64,000 nt of DNA, taken from positions 2,039,501-2,103,500 of the forward strand of contig NZ_CP114887.1 in the NCBI RefSeq assembly GCF_028747805.1, read 5' to 3'. This stretch comes from Solibacillus daqui. Lineage in GTDB: Bacteria > Bacillota > Bacilli > Bacillales_A > Planococcaceae. Both the position numbers and the translations under genes were made by a program. Positions 53,256-61,688 of the stretch are shown here, one piece after another. The notes under the pieces are model-generated. The model was not told the origin of the DNA, ran no database searches, and saw only the letters and a list, made by a program, of their open reading frames with translations. The stretch's first letter is position 1. Every line of letters begins with the position of its first letter.

Positions 53256-53301
53256 TAAAATTAAAGTGACTTGCTGGTGGTGTTGGTTAATTCCGAAATG
53301 A
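53236..53301 (+). CDS. 21-aa peptide with a CWWCW core, putative precursor or pheromone
   Basis: GTG start behind the excellent site GAGGAGGAGAAAAAC. It encodes a basic leader (MKIRKLNKIKV) followed by TCWWCWLIPK; three Trp and two Cys within five residues. It overlaps the HD-GYP gene by 20 bp, is followed by a hairpin (53318-53340) and then a PqqD/M50 metalloprotease gene. This layout is like small modified or proteolytically released peptides. No homologue is known to me. Real expression needs proof. Confidence 0.6.
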   Translation: MKIRKLNKIKVTCWWCWLIPK

Positions 53302-53315
53302 TTAGTAAGTACTTA

Positions 53316-53346
53316 TAGGATGCTGAAATTTTAGCATCCTATTTTA
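53316..53346 (+). terminator. Hairpin between the micro-peptide and the metalloprotease
   Basis: AGGATGCTGAAA / TTTTAGCATCCT with ATTTT; a weak terminator or attenuator that would let the peptide be made in excess of the protease. Confidence 0.65.
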
Positions 53347-53364
53347 ATTTATAGAGGAGGCTAA

Positions 53365-54561
53365 ATGTTGAAGGTATCCTTGCAATCCGAAATAACATTA
53401 TATCCGCTATCCATTCAAAAAGATAAAAAAAATTATATCGTGGAGGAGCTGATTTCTGGTGATTTCTTTGAATTACCTGAGATAAGTGTTGATGCAATTA
53501 AACGATTGGACAAAGGTGAAGGTCTAGCTGCGATTGAAAAGACACTAAAAGATTCTTATCCCGAGGAAGAAGTGGATATCATCGAATTTGTGGAGCAATT
53601 GGTAGAGTTAGGCCTTGTTCAAGATGTGGATGGGGTACGAGTTAATAGAGATAAAGAGAAGCAGGCTAAATCTGTATCAAATGCAGGTGGTTTCTTATGG
53701 ATCCCACACTGGGTTGGAAATATGTTTTTTAATGGAACGATGAACAAGGTTTACTTGCTTCTGCTAGTATCGAACATATTAATTCTTATACTGAATCCAG
53801 AACTTTTTCCTCATTACAAAGACATATTCCTATTCGATTCCATGATGCTAAATGTAATTAATTATCTATTAATTTCTATAGTATTAATTTTAATTCATGA
53901 ATTTGGGCATATCCTTGCCATTCGATCGTATGATTTACCAGCTAAATTAAGTATCGGAAACCGACTAATTTTTATTGTTTTTGAAACTGACCTGACTCAA
54001 GCGTGGAAGCTCAATCCTAAACAGAGGAATATCCTGTATCTTGCTGGCATGTCTTTTGAGCAGATCATTCTTTTCCTTTCATTCGGTTTTATACTTCTTT
54101 TTCCAGATGCAAATTTTGTAGGAATTCTTAGCATCATCGTGTTAGATATTTTTATTAAATCAATATATCAATGCTGCTTCTATATGAAAACAGATGTATA
54201 TTACGTCGTAGAAAATGTAACAGGATGTTATAACCTGATGGAGAGTGGCAAAATATATTTAAGTTCATTACATAAGAAACCTCGAAAGTCAAGGAAGGAT
54301 CATAAAGAAATGTTCCAGGATGAATGGAATTTGATTCGTATATATAGTGTATTTTACATAGTTGGAGTTTTTTTAACGTTACTTTTGACAGTTTTGTATT
54401 TTTTACCACAGCTCTATTATATGTTTAGTACGATTTATTCGAATATTCTCGGAGCAGGAGATCGTGCAGCGTTTTGGGATGCTATTGCATTTTTAGTACA
54501 GACAACGTTCATGCTTGTCTTGTTGGTTTATTTGGCAAGAAAAGAAAGGCGTAAGAATTAA
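53365..54561 (+). CDS. PqqD-like domain fused to an M50-type membrane metalloprotease
   Basis: A 398-aa protein. Residues about 25-95 follow the PqqD pattern (SGDFFELPEISVDAIKRLDKGEGLAAIEKTL...VEQLVELGLVQD), which binds peptide substrates in RiPP systems. TM segments from about 128. The zinc motif HEFGH is at residues 178-182, with the third-ligand region YMKTDVYYVVEN. It resembles YydH/SpoIVFB-like peptidases. No radical SAM gene is adjacent. ATAGAGGAGGCTAA precedes the ATG (53365, TTG codon 2 possible). Probable partner of the 21-aa peptide. Confidence 0.8.
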   Translation: MLKVSLQSEITLYPLSIQKDKKNYIVEELISGDFFELPEISVDAIKRLDKGEGLAAIEKTLKDSYPEEEVDIIEFVEQLVELGLVQDVDGVRVNRDKEKQAKSVSNAGGFLWIPHWVGNMFFNGTMNKVYLLLLVSNILILILNPELFPHYKDIFLFDSMMLNVINYLLISIVLILIHEFGHILAIRSYDLPAKLSIGNRLIFIVFETDLTQAWKLNPKQRNILYLAGMSFEQIILFLSFGFILLFPDANFVGILSIIVLDIFIKSIYQCCFYMKTDVYYVVENVTGCYNLMESGKIYLSSLHKKPRKSRKDHKEMFQDEWNLIRIYSVFYIVGVFLTLLLTVLYFLPQLYYMFSTIYSNILGAGDRAAFWDAIAFLVQTTFMLVLLVYLARKERRKN

Positions 54562-54576
54562 TTAAACGGTTCTATA

Positions 54577-54760
54577 ATAGTGACCCCTTGGGGTTAAACA
54601 AAACAAAAAAAGCATCTTCAATTGAAATTTGGGTATGGTATCCTAAAATCTTTTGGAGGTGCTTCTTTTTATGGAAACTAGAGTGAGTTATCCGTATGAT
54701 GTAAAACTAAGGGCTGTAGAAATGATAGTTTTAGCCTTTCTTACCGCAGTTGCATCATAA
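54577..54760 (+). mobile_element. IS3-family left-end remnant
   Basis: Left terminal repeat-like TGACCCCTTGGGGTTAAAC at about 54581, then a GGAGGTGCTTCTTTTT ribosome site and METRVSYPYDVKLRAVEMI from ATG 54672, the usual start of IS3/IS150 OrfA transposases. The match breaks off at about 54733 and joins unrelated sequence. No transposase body. A truncated relic. Confidence 0.7.
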
Positions 54761-55060
54761 ACAAATGTATTTCCTTGAACTGAACCCGTCATTTTCACCG
54801 ACGGATAATGTTACCTGCTAACTTAGACACACCTAACAAGGAGGTGCTGGAAAGACAGATTTTACACAAATGATAATGGAAGAGGTAAAAAGAGATGTCA
54901 ACTATCTTAATACAGATCCATACATAGTGAGTTCATCAAGGTTTATTGGATATCTATTCCAATCGACTGTACAAGTATTTTTCTCAACAAATGAAGGAAT
55001 ATTATTATTCTTGAAGATACATACTAGTATGCAACATAATAATATTTGTTTGAGGTGATT
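54736..55060. other. Stretch of fused gene fragments
   Basis: On the minus strand 54736-54810 reads PSVKMTGSVQGNTFVYDATA, a broken protein fragment. 54870-55058 (plus) is an open frame MIMEEVKRDVNYLNTDPYIV with no family match or good ribosome site. Taken as remnants. Confidence 0.35.
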
Positions 55061-55064
55061 AGAA

Positions 55065-55844
55065 GTGCCAATGTTAGATGTTGAAGGTAGTAGCTTATAC
55101 TATCAAGCAAAGGGTGAAGGAACACCAATTGTCTTTATTCATCCTCCATTACTTACCTGCACAAACTTTGTTTATCAATTAGAACAATTATCTAAAATGT
55201 ATAAAGTAATCACCTTTGATATTAGAGGTCATGGAAGAAGTGTGTATTCCAAACAAGCTATCACATACCCACTCATTGTTAATGATATTGTTAAATTATT
55301 GAATCATTTAAGTATAGAGAAAGCGTATATTTGTGGATATTCAGCAGGTGGGTCGATTTTATTAGAGTTTTTATTGACAAATCCTAGTAGGGCATTAGGT
55401 GGTATTGTCATTAGCGGAATGTCTGAAGTGAACGATATTTATTTAAAGCAGCGAATTTCTTTAGCAATCAAACTAGCAAATAAAAAAGCCATTTCAATTC
55501 TAACACTTGCCATTTCATGGGGGAATTCCAACACTCGAAAAATATTTAGTAAACTTTACGAAGACGCATCCTATGGAGACGCACGTAATATCCAGCAGTA
55601 TTACCGTTATAGCCTACACTATAATTGTACAAGTCGTCTTCAAGACATTGATTCACCGCTTTTACTTGTGTTTGGTACGAAAGATGAATCATTTCATCAA
55701 TATGCTCGCATACTGCATGAAAAATTGCCAAATAGTGAATTAGTGTTTTTAGAAAAAGAAAAACACCAAATTCCGACTAAAGCAGCAATTAAATTAAACG
55801 AAACGATTGATAAGTTTATCCAGAATCAGCAGGATGTAAATTGA
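55065..55844 (+). CDS. Alpha/beta-fold hydrolase
   Basis: A 259-aa hydrolase. VFIHPPLLTCTNFVYQLEQL (oxyanion region), FDIRGHGRS, the nucleophile elbow GYSAGG, FGTKDESF (acid) and EKHQIPTK (His) give a complete triad Ser-Asp-His. GTG start at 55065 behind GAGGTGATTAGAA (ATG at 55071 possible). Substrate unknown. Possibly lies in DNA brought in with the IS remnant. Confidence 0.88.
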   Translation: MPMLDVEGSSLYYQAKGEGTPIVFIHPPLLTCTNFVYQLEQLSKMYKVITFDIRGHGRSVYSKQAITYPLIVNDIVKLLNHLSIEKAYICGYSAGGSILLEFLLTNPSRALGGIVISGMSEVNDIYLKQRISLAIKLANKKAISILTLAISWGNSNTRKIFSKLYEDASYGDARNIQQYYRYSLHYNCTSRLQDIDSPLLLVFGTKDESFHQYARILHEKLPNSELVFLEKEKHQIPTKAAIKLNETIDKFIQNQQDVN

Positions 55845-55901
55845 GAAAATAACAGTGGTTAGTAAACTTCAATTCCCAAAAATAAGTACCTTTTTTTAAC
55901 T

Positions 55902-55936
55902 AGGATTCACTTCATTAACAAAGTGAATCCTTTATT
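55902..55936. terminator. Bidirectional terminator
   Basis: AGGATTCACTT / AAGTGAATCCT stem with T tail, between convergent genes. Confidence 0.85.
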
Positions 55937-56636
55937 TGTACAGGAAAACTTGCAAGTTATTATTTTGATCGATTGTCGCTAGTAAGACATCTTTAACGTC
56001 TACATTATATGTTGATATAAGATTATTTTTTAGCAAATCCTCTGTAAGCATAGATTTATTTAACTCGTGGTAATCAATTTTTCCTTCATTAATGAGGACA
56101 GTAGGGAGGGAAAAAGGGTTTTGTACGATCTTTAAATCTGCTCGTGTTGGCATTTGATGTTGTGGGTAAAGAAAACTTGAAATCGAACCATCGTGTTCCC
56201 ATAATGCGAGAGCAATTTTTTGAATATCTTCTATTTTTTCTTTTCTCAGCTCAGCTAAAAGAAAATCAATAGAAATCCTTGCTTTTCGTAAGTTTGCTGA
56301 AATAATTTGCCCGTTTTTAATAAGTGGAATCGGAGGTGGATCCATAAAATGTCGAAATGGTATCCATTTCATACTCACAAATACCCCGAGTAAATATAAA
56401 ATAATTAACACTGTCATGGTAATCATAGAACCCTTTAAACCTAATCCTTCATCAGACAAAGGATGAGCGATGATATTACCAAGAGTTATTGCCATAGCAA
56501 AATCGAGTAACCCTAACTGAGCAATTGAACGCTGTCCCATAATTTTTGTCGCGAATAATAGAAAGAAAAAAGCAATGACCGCTCTTAAAATCCATTGGAC
56601 CGCTGTAAGTGATTCTTGTCCATGAATGAAATCCAC
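55932..56636 (-). CDS. DUF421 (YetF/YdfR family) membrane protein
   Basis: A 234-aa protein with three N-terminal TM segments (residues about 14-90) and a cytoplasmic DUF421 domain. MGQRSIAQLGLLDFAMAITLGNIIAHPLSD and IPFRHFMDPPPIPLIKNGQI are family hallmarks; the C-terminal part has VLINEGKIDYHELNKSMLTEDLL. The family is linked with spore/germination membrane roles in Bacillales but remains poorly defined. GTG start at 56636 behind AAAGGATGTATCATT; the frame is open to ATG 56654. Confidence 0.9.
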   Translation of the reverse strand: MDFIHGQESLTAVQWILRAVIAFFFLLFATKIMGQRSIAQLGLLDFAMAITLGNIIAHPLSDEGLGLKGSMITMTVLIILYLLGVFVSMKWIPFRHFMDPPPIPLIKNGQIISANLRKARISIDFLLAELRKEKIEDIQKIALALWEHDGSISSFLYPQHQMPTRADLKIVQNPFSLPTVLINEGKIDYHELNKSMLTEDLLKNNLISTYNVDVKDVLLATIDQNNNLQVFLYK

Positions 56637-56654
56637 AATGATACATCCTTTCAC

Positions 56655-56997
56655 ATTAAACCTTTATTTATTATGTCTTTAAACATCATTATTATGTGAT
56701 TGTCACAAACGGTTATTCGCAACAAATCCTTTTGTGAGGAATCTATCGTAAATGAGAAAAAATGTATTGTTAGTTAGTACAGACACTGGTTCAAGGAGAA
56801 CATTCAAGTTTTGTAAATTAATAATCTAAAAAATGTTCAGTGTAATAAGGCTTATTAAAGTTGTTAAAAACCGAATTGATCTAAAAGAATTTTACTGCAT
56901 AAAAAGATAGTAAAGTCATTTAATTCTTTTTTAACTAAAGCACGATAACTGGAAGCTCCATTCTTTTACATCTTATACTCTAATTATTATTATGAAA
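56655..56997. other. Intergenic stretch
   Basis: About 340 bp, AT-rich, with promoter-like TTGTGA/TATAAT-type fragments; no supported gene. Confidence 0.4.
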
Positions 56998-57462
56998 TTA
57001 TTTGGGGATTACAGGAACCCAAAGTTCATTTCTTGGTTTATGCTTTGGTGGATAATAACATTCGATACAAGGTATATCAGCCAGTTCATATCCAGAATTT
57101 AGAGCCCATTCTGTGTATAATTGCTTCCACGCATTCGCTATTCCTGGAAAAACAGCCCAAGTACGGTGAGTAATGAATAGCGTTTCCATATCACTTGTTA
57201 CCTCTCCATCATATCGGACGCCCATAAAGTATATAAATTCTTCATCCATAATGGTTGCCTCTTTTCCACAAACACCTAAAAGACTCTCAAGAGTGCATTT
57301 TGGTTCTTCCCAGGACATATCAATCAAATGTTGCATAAATCCATCTTTTTTAGCACTACTCCAAAGCGTAGGAATTGTTTTAAAGGCTTTACTGGTTTTG
57401 ACTAGCTTTCCTTTTCCTATAACTTTTAAATCAAAATCAATATTCTCAATCCGATAATCCAT
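56998..57462 (-). CDS. GyrI-like effector-binding domain protein
   Basis: A 154-aa protein of the GyrI/AraC-effector (BmrR-C) fold: VIGKGKLVKTSKAFKTIPTLWSSAK, GVRYDGEVTSDMETLFITHRTWAVFPGIANAW and IPCIECYYPPKHKPRNELWVPV. Binds small ligands; the substrate is unknown. AAAGGAGATACCAA precedes the ATG. Preceded on the same strand by a broken fragment of another gene. Confidence 0.85.
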   Translation of the reverse strand: MDYRIENIDFDLKVIGKGKLVKTSKAFKTIPTLWSSAKKDGFMQHLIDMSWEEPKCTLESLLGVCGKEATIMDEEFIYFMGVRYDGEVTSDMETLFITHRTWAVFPGIANAWKQLYTEWALNSGYELADIPCIECYYPPKHKPRNELWVPVIPK

Positions 57463-57655
57463 TTGGTATCTCCTTTATCATGTTTTAAAGAATATTCCTG
57501 TAATTCACCATGTGGACGAACAGTACCACAGCTAAGCTCGTTTGGATCAATAGTGGGATTCATGCTTTGATACTTTCTACAGCAGTATCAATCGATAAGT
57601 GCATTTCTTTTAAGAAAGAGAAGTCTGGATTGTATTTATCTAAAGGTTTTTTCAT
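57463..57655 (-). pseudogene. Broken gene upstream of the GyrI-like gene
   Basis: MKKPLDKYNPDFSFLKEMHL and SIDTAVESIKA from ATG 57655 ends at TGA 57560. In another frame a continuation reads MNPTIDPNELSCGTVRPHGE. Looks like one gene split by a small frame change, or two chance fragments. No good ribosome site. Not recognised. Confidence 0.35.
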
Positions 57656-57712
57656 AAATCATCTGGATTAACCATACCACTAATTATACTCATTGAAAGG
57701 TGATAATGTGGA

Positions 57713-58426
57713 ATGTGGTTATTAGGTTTTTTATGTACTTCTTCAGGAATATTCATAGGTGGAATGATAGCATGGCATTTAAAGGGGTTGCAGCAGAGGG
57801 TAGACATCATTTATGGACTCTGTGCAGGAATAATCTTGGGCTTAATTAGTTTCGAAATTTTTCCAGAAGCAATTGAATTAGGCGGTTGGTTAAGTACTTT
57901 TATTGGATTTACAATAGGAATGATTATATTCGAAGTATTACATAATAGTTTACATAGTAACCAGGGTAAAAAAAGTACTTCAAAGAAAAAATTGTATATA
58001 CGTACAGGTTTAACATTAATGTTTAGTTTCTCGGTTCACAATTTACCTCTGGGAATTATTTTAGCGACAAATCAAGAATCCGATTTTACAATGACTTTAT
58101 TGCAAACACTCTTATTCCATAGTATCCCCGAAGGAATTATTTTGTTTACACCATTAATTTTGGCAGGTATAAATATCTTTATTGTTTTATTAATATCCAT
58201 TATTGTATCGATACCAGTCTCTTTAGGCTTCTTTATTGGCGGTTATTTAGGATTTGATCTCCAGTTAATAAATACCACCTTAATTAGTTTTACTATAGGA
58301 ATTATTTTTATGGTTACAATATCAGAAATTTTATACCCAGTATTAATCAAATCTTCAATATTTAAAGTATTATTTTGGGTCCTAATAGGATTAGGAATAA
58401 TAGGATTTTATCTAAAATTATTATAA
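57713..58426 (+). CDS. ZIP-family metal transporter
   Basis: A 237-aa eight-TM metal transporter (Zn, Fe or Mn). Metal-site motifs HNLPLG (TM4) and HSIPEG (TM5) are intact. The basic stretch KKSTSKKKLYIR lies in the cytoplasmic loop between TM3 and TM4. ATG at 57713 behind AAAGGTGATAATGTGGA. Neighbours give no metal hint. Confidence 0.9.
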   Translation: MWLLGFLCTSSGIFIGGMIAWHLKGLQQRVDIIYGLCAGIILGLISFEIFPEAIELGGWLSTFIGFTIGMIIFEVLHNSLHSNQGKKSTSKKKLYIRTGLTLMFSFSVHNLPLGIILATNQESDFTMTLLQTLLFHSIPEGIILFTPLILAGINIFIVLLISIIVSIPVSLGFFIGGYLGFDLQLINTTLISFTIGIIFMVTISEILYPVLIKSSIFKVLFWVLIGLGIIGFYLKLL

Positions 58427-58435
58427 GTTAATACT

Positions 58436-58704
58436 TGTCCTTTTAGGATTTACATTATTTGTTCAAGCCCTTTTTGATATTTTTGGTTCCGATTCCTGTC
58501 TATATAAAATTCATAAAAAACAAGGTGTTGACCTATTTAAACTTACAGGGATAGAGGGTTTACTTAATTTTTTTAATTAAATTAGCTAATAAAATTAACG
58601 GATTTGTATTTCAAGGTTGGGATGAAGATGCTTTGGATGAAGAAACTTTCGCGTACACTCTACAGGACCATTGTGAGAAAATATTTCATACGATGACTAC
58701 ATAG
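58436..58704 (+). pseudogene. Frame-shifted gene of unknown family
   Basis: One frame reads LGFTLFVQALFDIFGSDSCL, YKIHKKQGVDLFKLTGIEGL, LNFF, and another continues from the same T7 run as LIKLANKINGFVFQGWDEDA, LDEETFAYTLQDHCEKIFHT, MTT. The join is at the 7-T run near 58567-58573, so a one-base slip explains the break. No start codon or ribosome site. Family not recognised. Confidence 0.45.
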
Positions 58705-58758
58705 TTTTTATTTTTAACGATCCTGAAAAGTCATTAAATAAACAATTCTTTAGAATAT

Positions 58759-58803
58759 GTCTGGATTTTCTTGTCCAAATTCAGAGACAAGAAAGTCCAG
58801 ACA
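58759..58803. repeat. Long perfect-stem hairpin
   Basis: TGTCTGGATTTTCTTGTC / GACAAGAAAGTCCAGACA, 18 bp with one G-U. No T run, so not a classical terminator. Loop is 9 nt. Purpose unclear. Confidence 0.6.
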
Positions 58804-58926
58804 AACATGTTAAATTATTTAATTAAACCAATAAGAAATAGTTGTTGTTGGATAAGAACAATCTCAGTTGGATAAAATATTTGTGAACTTAAAAAGTTCA
58901 CATTTTAAGGATTGGGAGGACTAATT

Positions 58927-59268
58927 ATGTCATCTGAAATGGGAGAAATACATCGTACAGGTCGAGACATTAACAACGAAATAGTACATTTTGGTGGGCA
59001 AGCTGAGAGTGTTTTTAGTTCATTGGCTGAACAAGGCCGACTTTCAATACAAAAGAAAGCAGACGAATTAGCTGCACAGTATCTTGAAAGTAATCCTAAT
59101 CCAGACTATTATGATTGTGTAAAAATTGTAGCAGAGGGAGTTTTGACAGCAGGGAACGAAATAAAGGCTAGCAGTGGTTCTTGGGGAGAATCAGTAGAGG
59201 CAGCACTTGGTGCTGGTGTTGAAGTTCCAGCAGCAAAAATAGCTTGTAAAAGAATATCGATGTCTTAA
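58927..59268 (+). CDS. Hypothetical 113-aa protein
   Basis: A soluble protein: MGEIHRTGRDINNEIVHFGG, a helix AESVFSSLAEQGRLSIQKKADELAAQYLE, NPNPDYYDCVKIVAEGVLTAG and a Gly/Ala-rich end ending in ACKRISMS. ATG at 58927 behind GGGAGGACTAATT. Own terminator. The mix of helices and small-residue tail is unusual, perhaps a secreted or polymer-forming peptide, but no export signal is seen. Not recognised. Confidence 0.6.
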   Translation: MSSEMGEIHRTGRDINNEIVHFGGQAESVFSSLAEQGRLSIQKKADELAAQYLESNPNPDYYDCVKIVAEGVLTAGNEIKASSGSWGESVEAALGAGVEVPAAKIACKRISMS

Positions 59269-59280
59269 TATTAATTCTTG

Positions 59281-59313
59281 AAAAGCGTAGGCGTAAAAAG
59301 CTTATGCTTTTTG
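59281..59313 (+). terminator. Terminator of the 113-aa gene
   Basis: AAAAGCGTAGGC / GCTTATGCTTTT imperfect stem with T5. Confidence 0.7.
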
Positions 59314-59357
59314 ATATTTATTGATTTCTTTAGCTGAGCTACATGAGCAATAAGAGG

Positions 59358-59391
59358 AGTCCATCTCTAATAAGAGGTGGATTTTTTCTAT
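59358..59391 (+). terminator. Additional terminator-like hairpin
   Basis: GTCCATCTCT / AGAGGTGGAT with T6 tail; there is no gene immediately upstream, so it may end an unseen RNA. Confidence 0.6.
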
Positions 59392-59424
59392 TGTCATATA
59401 AAACGTTAGGAATAGTAATTTAAT

Positions 59425-59590
59425 AAGGGGTTTCAATATGAGTTCAAAAGAATCCTGTAGCCTTTAAATTAAGATTGATAATTTAAAATAAAATTCGATA
59501 ATTTTAATAAAGATTGTGAAGAACTGTACTTAAACTAACGCAGCAGGTTAGGGCAATAAGAATTTACATTAAAATAGTAATATACATCAT
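59425..59590 (+). repeat. Dispersed repeat, copy 1
   Basis: AAGGGGTTTCAATATGAGTT, then CAAAAGAATCCTGTAGCC, followed by an AT-rich block, GATTGTGAAGAACTG and a CATTAAA tail. About 90% alike by eye with 61991-62088 over the first 100 bp; its 3' half is shared with 6543-6612. Non-coding. Confidence 0.7.
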
Positions 59591-59643
59591 ACTCTTCTAT
59601 TAAATTGAATAAAATGGTTATAATAAGAAATTGGAGGGGTACT

Positions 59644-60189
59644 ATGAATCTAGAAGGGGAACAAATTTATCTCCGACTTTACAAAATTTCTGACGCAAGC
59701 GAGTTAGCTAGCTTGAATAATAGAAATCGCGAATTTTTTCAACGAGTTAGCCCATTACTTCCAGAAGCTTTTTATACAGAGGAATTTCAAAAACAACGCC
59801 TTCAACAGGCATTGAAAAAGTCAGATGAAGGGCAATTATATCCCTTTGGAATCTTTTTAAAAGCAACTGATAAACTTATCGGAGACATTTCATTAACTCA
59901 AATTTCAAGGGGAGACCTACAAAGCTGTTATACGGGATTTACTTTAGATAAGGGGTATAATGGAAAGGGTTATACAACTGAGGCTCTTAAACTTGTTGTA
60001 GACTTTGCTTTTCAAGAATTAAAACTCCATAGAATTGAGGCAGGAGCTATACCTGACAACGTAGCATCCATTCGTGTATTAGAAAAAGTAGGGTTTGTAA
60101 AAGAAGGTATAGCTAAAGAAAATCTGAAGATTAATGGAAAATGGACAGATCATCAAATATTGGCTATCATCAACAGCTTGGATGTGTAA
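59644..60189 (+). CDS. GNAT N-acetyltransferase, RimJ/RimL type
   Basis: A 181-aa acetyltransferase (Acetyltransf_3): YLRLYKISDASELASLNNRN, FGIFLKATDKLIGDISLTQISRG, and the acetyl-CoA motif GKGYTTEALKLVVDFAFQELKLHRIEAGAIPDNVASIRVLEKVGFVKEG. May act on ribosomal protein or other N-termini. ATG at 59644 fits TTGGAGGGGTACT; the longer frame from 59605 has none. Own terminator. Confidence 0.92.
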   Translation: MNLEGEQIYLRLYKISDASELASLNNRNREFFQRVSPLLPEAFYTEEFQKQRLQQALKKSDEGQLYPFGIFLKATDKLIGDISLTQISRGDLQSCYTGFTLDKGYNGKGYTTEALKLVVDFAFQELKLHRIEAGAIPDNVASIRVLEKVGFVKEGIAKENLKINGKWTDHQILAIINSLDV

Positions 60190-60209
60190 ACTCTTTTCAC
60201 TTCATTTAC

Positions 60210-60258
60210 TTGAGCGCGGCTAAAAAGACTTTTTGTCCTAGTGTAGCCGTGCTCAAAT
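60210..60258. terminator. Bidirectional terminator
   Basis: TTGAGCGCGGCTA / TAGCCGTGCTCAA long stem between convergent genes. Confidence 0.8.
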
Positions 60259-60263
60259 CAATC

Positions 60264-61688
60264 TTACCAATAGCCAAGTAGCTTCCACCATAAGCCGCCA
60301 ATTATAACAAAAATGAGAATCGTAACGATAGAAACAATAAAACCTACCGTCCACCATTTTTTCTGTTCCATATAACCCGCGCCAAAGAATACAGGAGCAG
60401 GACCTGAACCGTAATGAGTTGTTGCACCAAATAAATTACTGAATGCTGCTAATATGATTACCGAAAGCATGGCTGGTGCTCCCGCTTGAAGCATAACAGA
60501 TAGAAACGCGGCATACATGGCACTAATATGCGCTGTAGAACTTGCAAAGAAATAGTGTGAATAGAAATAGACAAGTGCTAATATCAATACCGCAAACATC
60601 CAATTATAGCCAGACACAAAGGAGCTGACTTCATTACTAAACCACGGTATCAGTCCAAGCTTGTTCATGTAAGAGGCCATCATAAAGAGCGTCGCAAACC
60701 AAACAAGCGTATCCCATGCTCCTTCTTCCTTCTTAATATCTGCCCATGTTAGTACTTCTAATAATAAAAGCAAGGAAAGCCCTATTAAAGCAGCAGTTGT
60801 AGCACCAATGCCTAAAGAATCCCCACTAATCCAAAGTCCTAAAATAACTATAAACACTGCAATCATGCGTTTCTCAGAGCTTTTTAATGGCCCAAACTCA
60901 TCTAATTTCTCTTTCGCAATTCGACTTGCTTCTGGAGTTTGTTTAATCTCTGGAGGAAAAATCTTATAGATAACAAATGGAACAACAATCAATGCTACTA
61001 GTCCTGGAACAATCATAGCAGTTGCCCACCCAAACCACGTTATTGTCACACCAGCCGTATCACTCGCTAGCTTAACAATTAAAGGATTGGCTGCCATAGC
61101 TGTCATAAACATAGCAGATGTAATCAAGTTCCCTTGAAATCCTACCGTCAAAAGAAAGGCTCCCATTTTACGTTCTGTACCATCTTCTGGTTTAGAACCA
61201 AATGTACGTGATAAGGATTGGATAATAGGAAAAATCACACCACCTGCGCGTGCCGTATTACTCGGAATAGCAGGTGCCAAAATTAAATCGCTTAGCAATA
61301 AAGAATACGACAAGCTTAAAGTTTTCTTTCCAAATAACCGAACAAATACATAAGCTATACGTTCACCTAACCCCGTCTTAATAAATCCACGCGAAATAAA
61401 GAACGCAATAACGATAAGCCAAATAGTCGAATTACCAAACCCACTTAGAGTTTCTTCAATTGTTAGCGTGTTAGTCACCGCGATTACTGCCATAGCAATA
61501 ATTGAAATAGCTCCCATAGGTAATGGTTTTGAAATAAACCCGACAATTGTCGCAACAAACACAGCAAACAAATGCCATGCACTTTCTTCTACTCCAGCAG
61601 GTGCCGGTATAAACCAAATAATAATACCAATTGCAATGGTAATGAAGAAAGGAATCCATTTTATCGTACTTCCTGATGTTTCTTTCAT
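60264..61688 (-). CDS. DASS/SLC13-family dicarboxylate/anion symporter
   Basis: A 474-aa transporter with about eleven TM segments. SNT-type hairpin motifs: PAIPSNTARAGG (first) and FASSTAHISAMYAAFLS / NLFGATTHYGSGPAPVFFG (second). NSTIWLIVIAFFISRGFIKTGLGERIAY is typical of the CitT/YflS branch, so citrate, malate, 2-oxoglutarate or similar. Minus strand; TAAAAGGAGTTTGTTTTC precedes the ATG. Single gene. Confidence 0.93.
   Translation of the reverse strand: MKETSGSTIKWIPFFITIAIGIIIWFIPAPAGVEESAWHLFAVFVATIVGFISKPLPMGAISIIAMAVIAVTNTLTIEETLSGFGNSTIWLIVIAFFISRGFIKTGLGERIAYVFVRLFGKKTLSLSYSLLLSDLILAPAIPSNTARAGGVIFPIIQSLSRTFGSKPEDGTERKMGAFLLTVGFQGNLITSAMFMTAMAANPLIVKLASDTAGVTITWFGWATAMIVPGLVALIVVPFVIYKIFPPEIKQTPEASRIAKEKLDEFGPLKSSEKRMIAVFIVILGLWISGDSLGIGATTAALIGLSLLLLLEVLTWADIKKEEGAWDTLVWFATLFMMASYMNKLGLIPWFSNEVSSFVSGYNWMFAVLILALVYFYSHYFFASSTAHISAMYAAFLSVMLQAGAPAMLSVIILAAFSNLFGATTHYGSGPAPVFFGAGYMEQKKWWTVGFIVSIVTILIFVIIGGLWWKLLGYW

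Noticed and set aside
53236..53301. Reading the CWWCW frame as only the tail of the HD-GYP gene
   Set aside because: The frame is different from HD-GYP, has its own near-perfect ribosome site and stop, and is followed by a separate hairpin.
54870..55058. 62-codon ORF before the alpha/beta hydrolase
   Set aside because: No clear ribosome site and no family; sits among IS remnants, so treated as debris.
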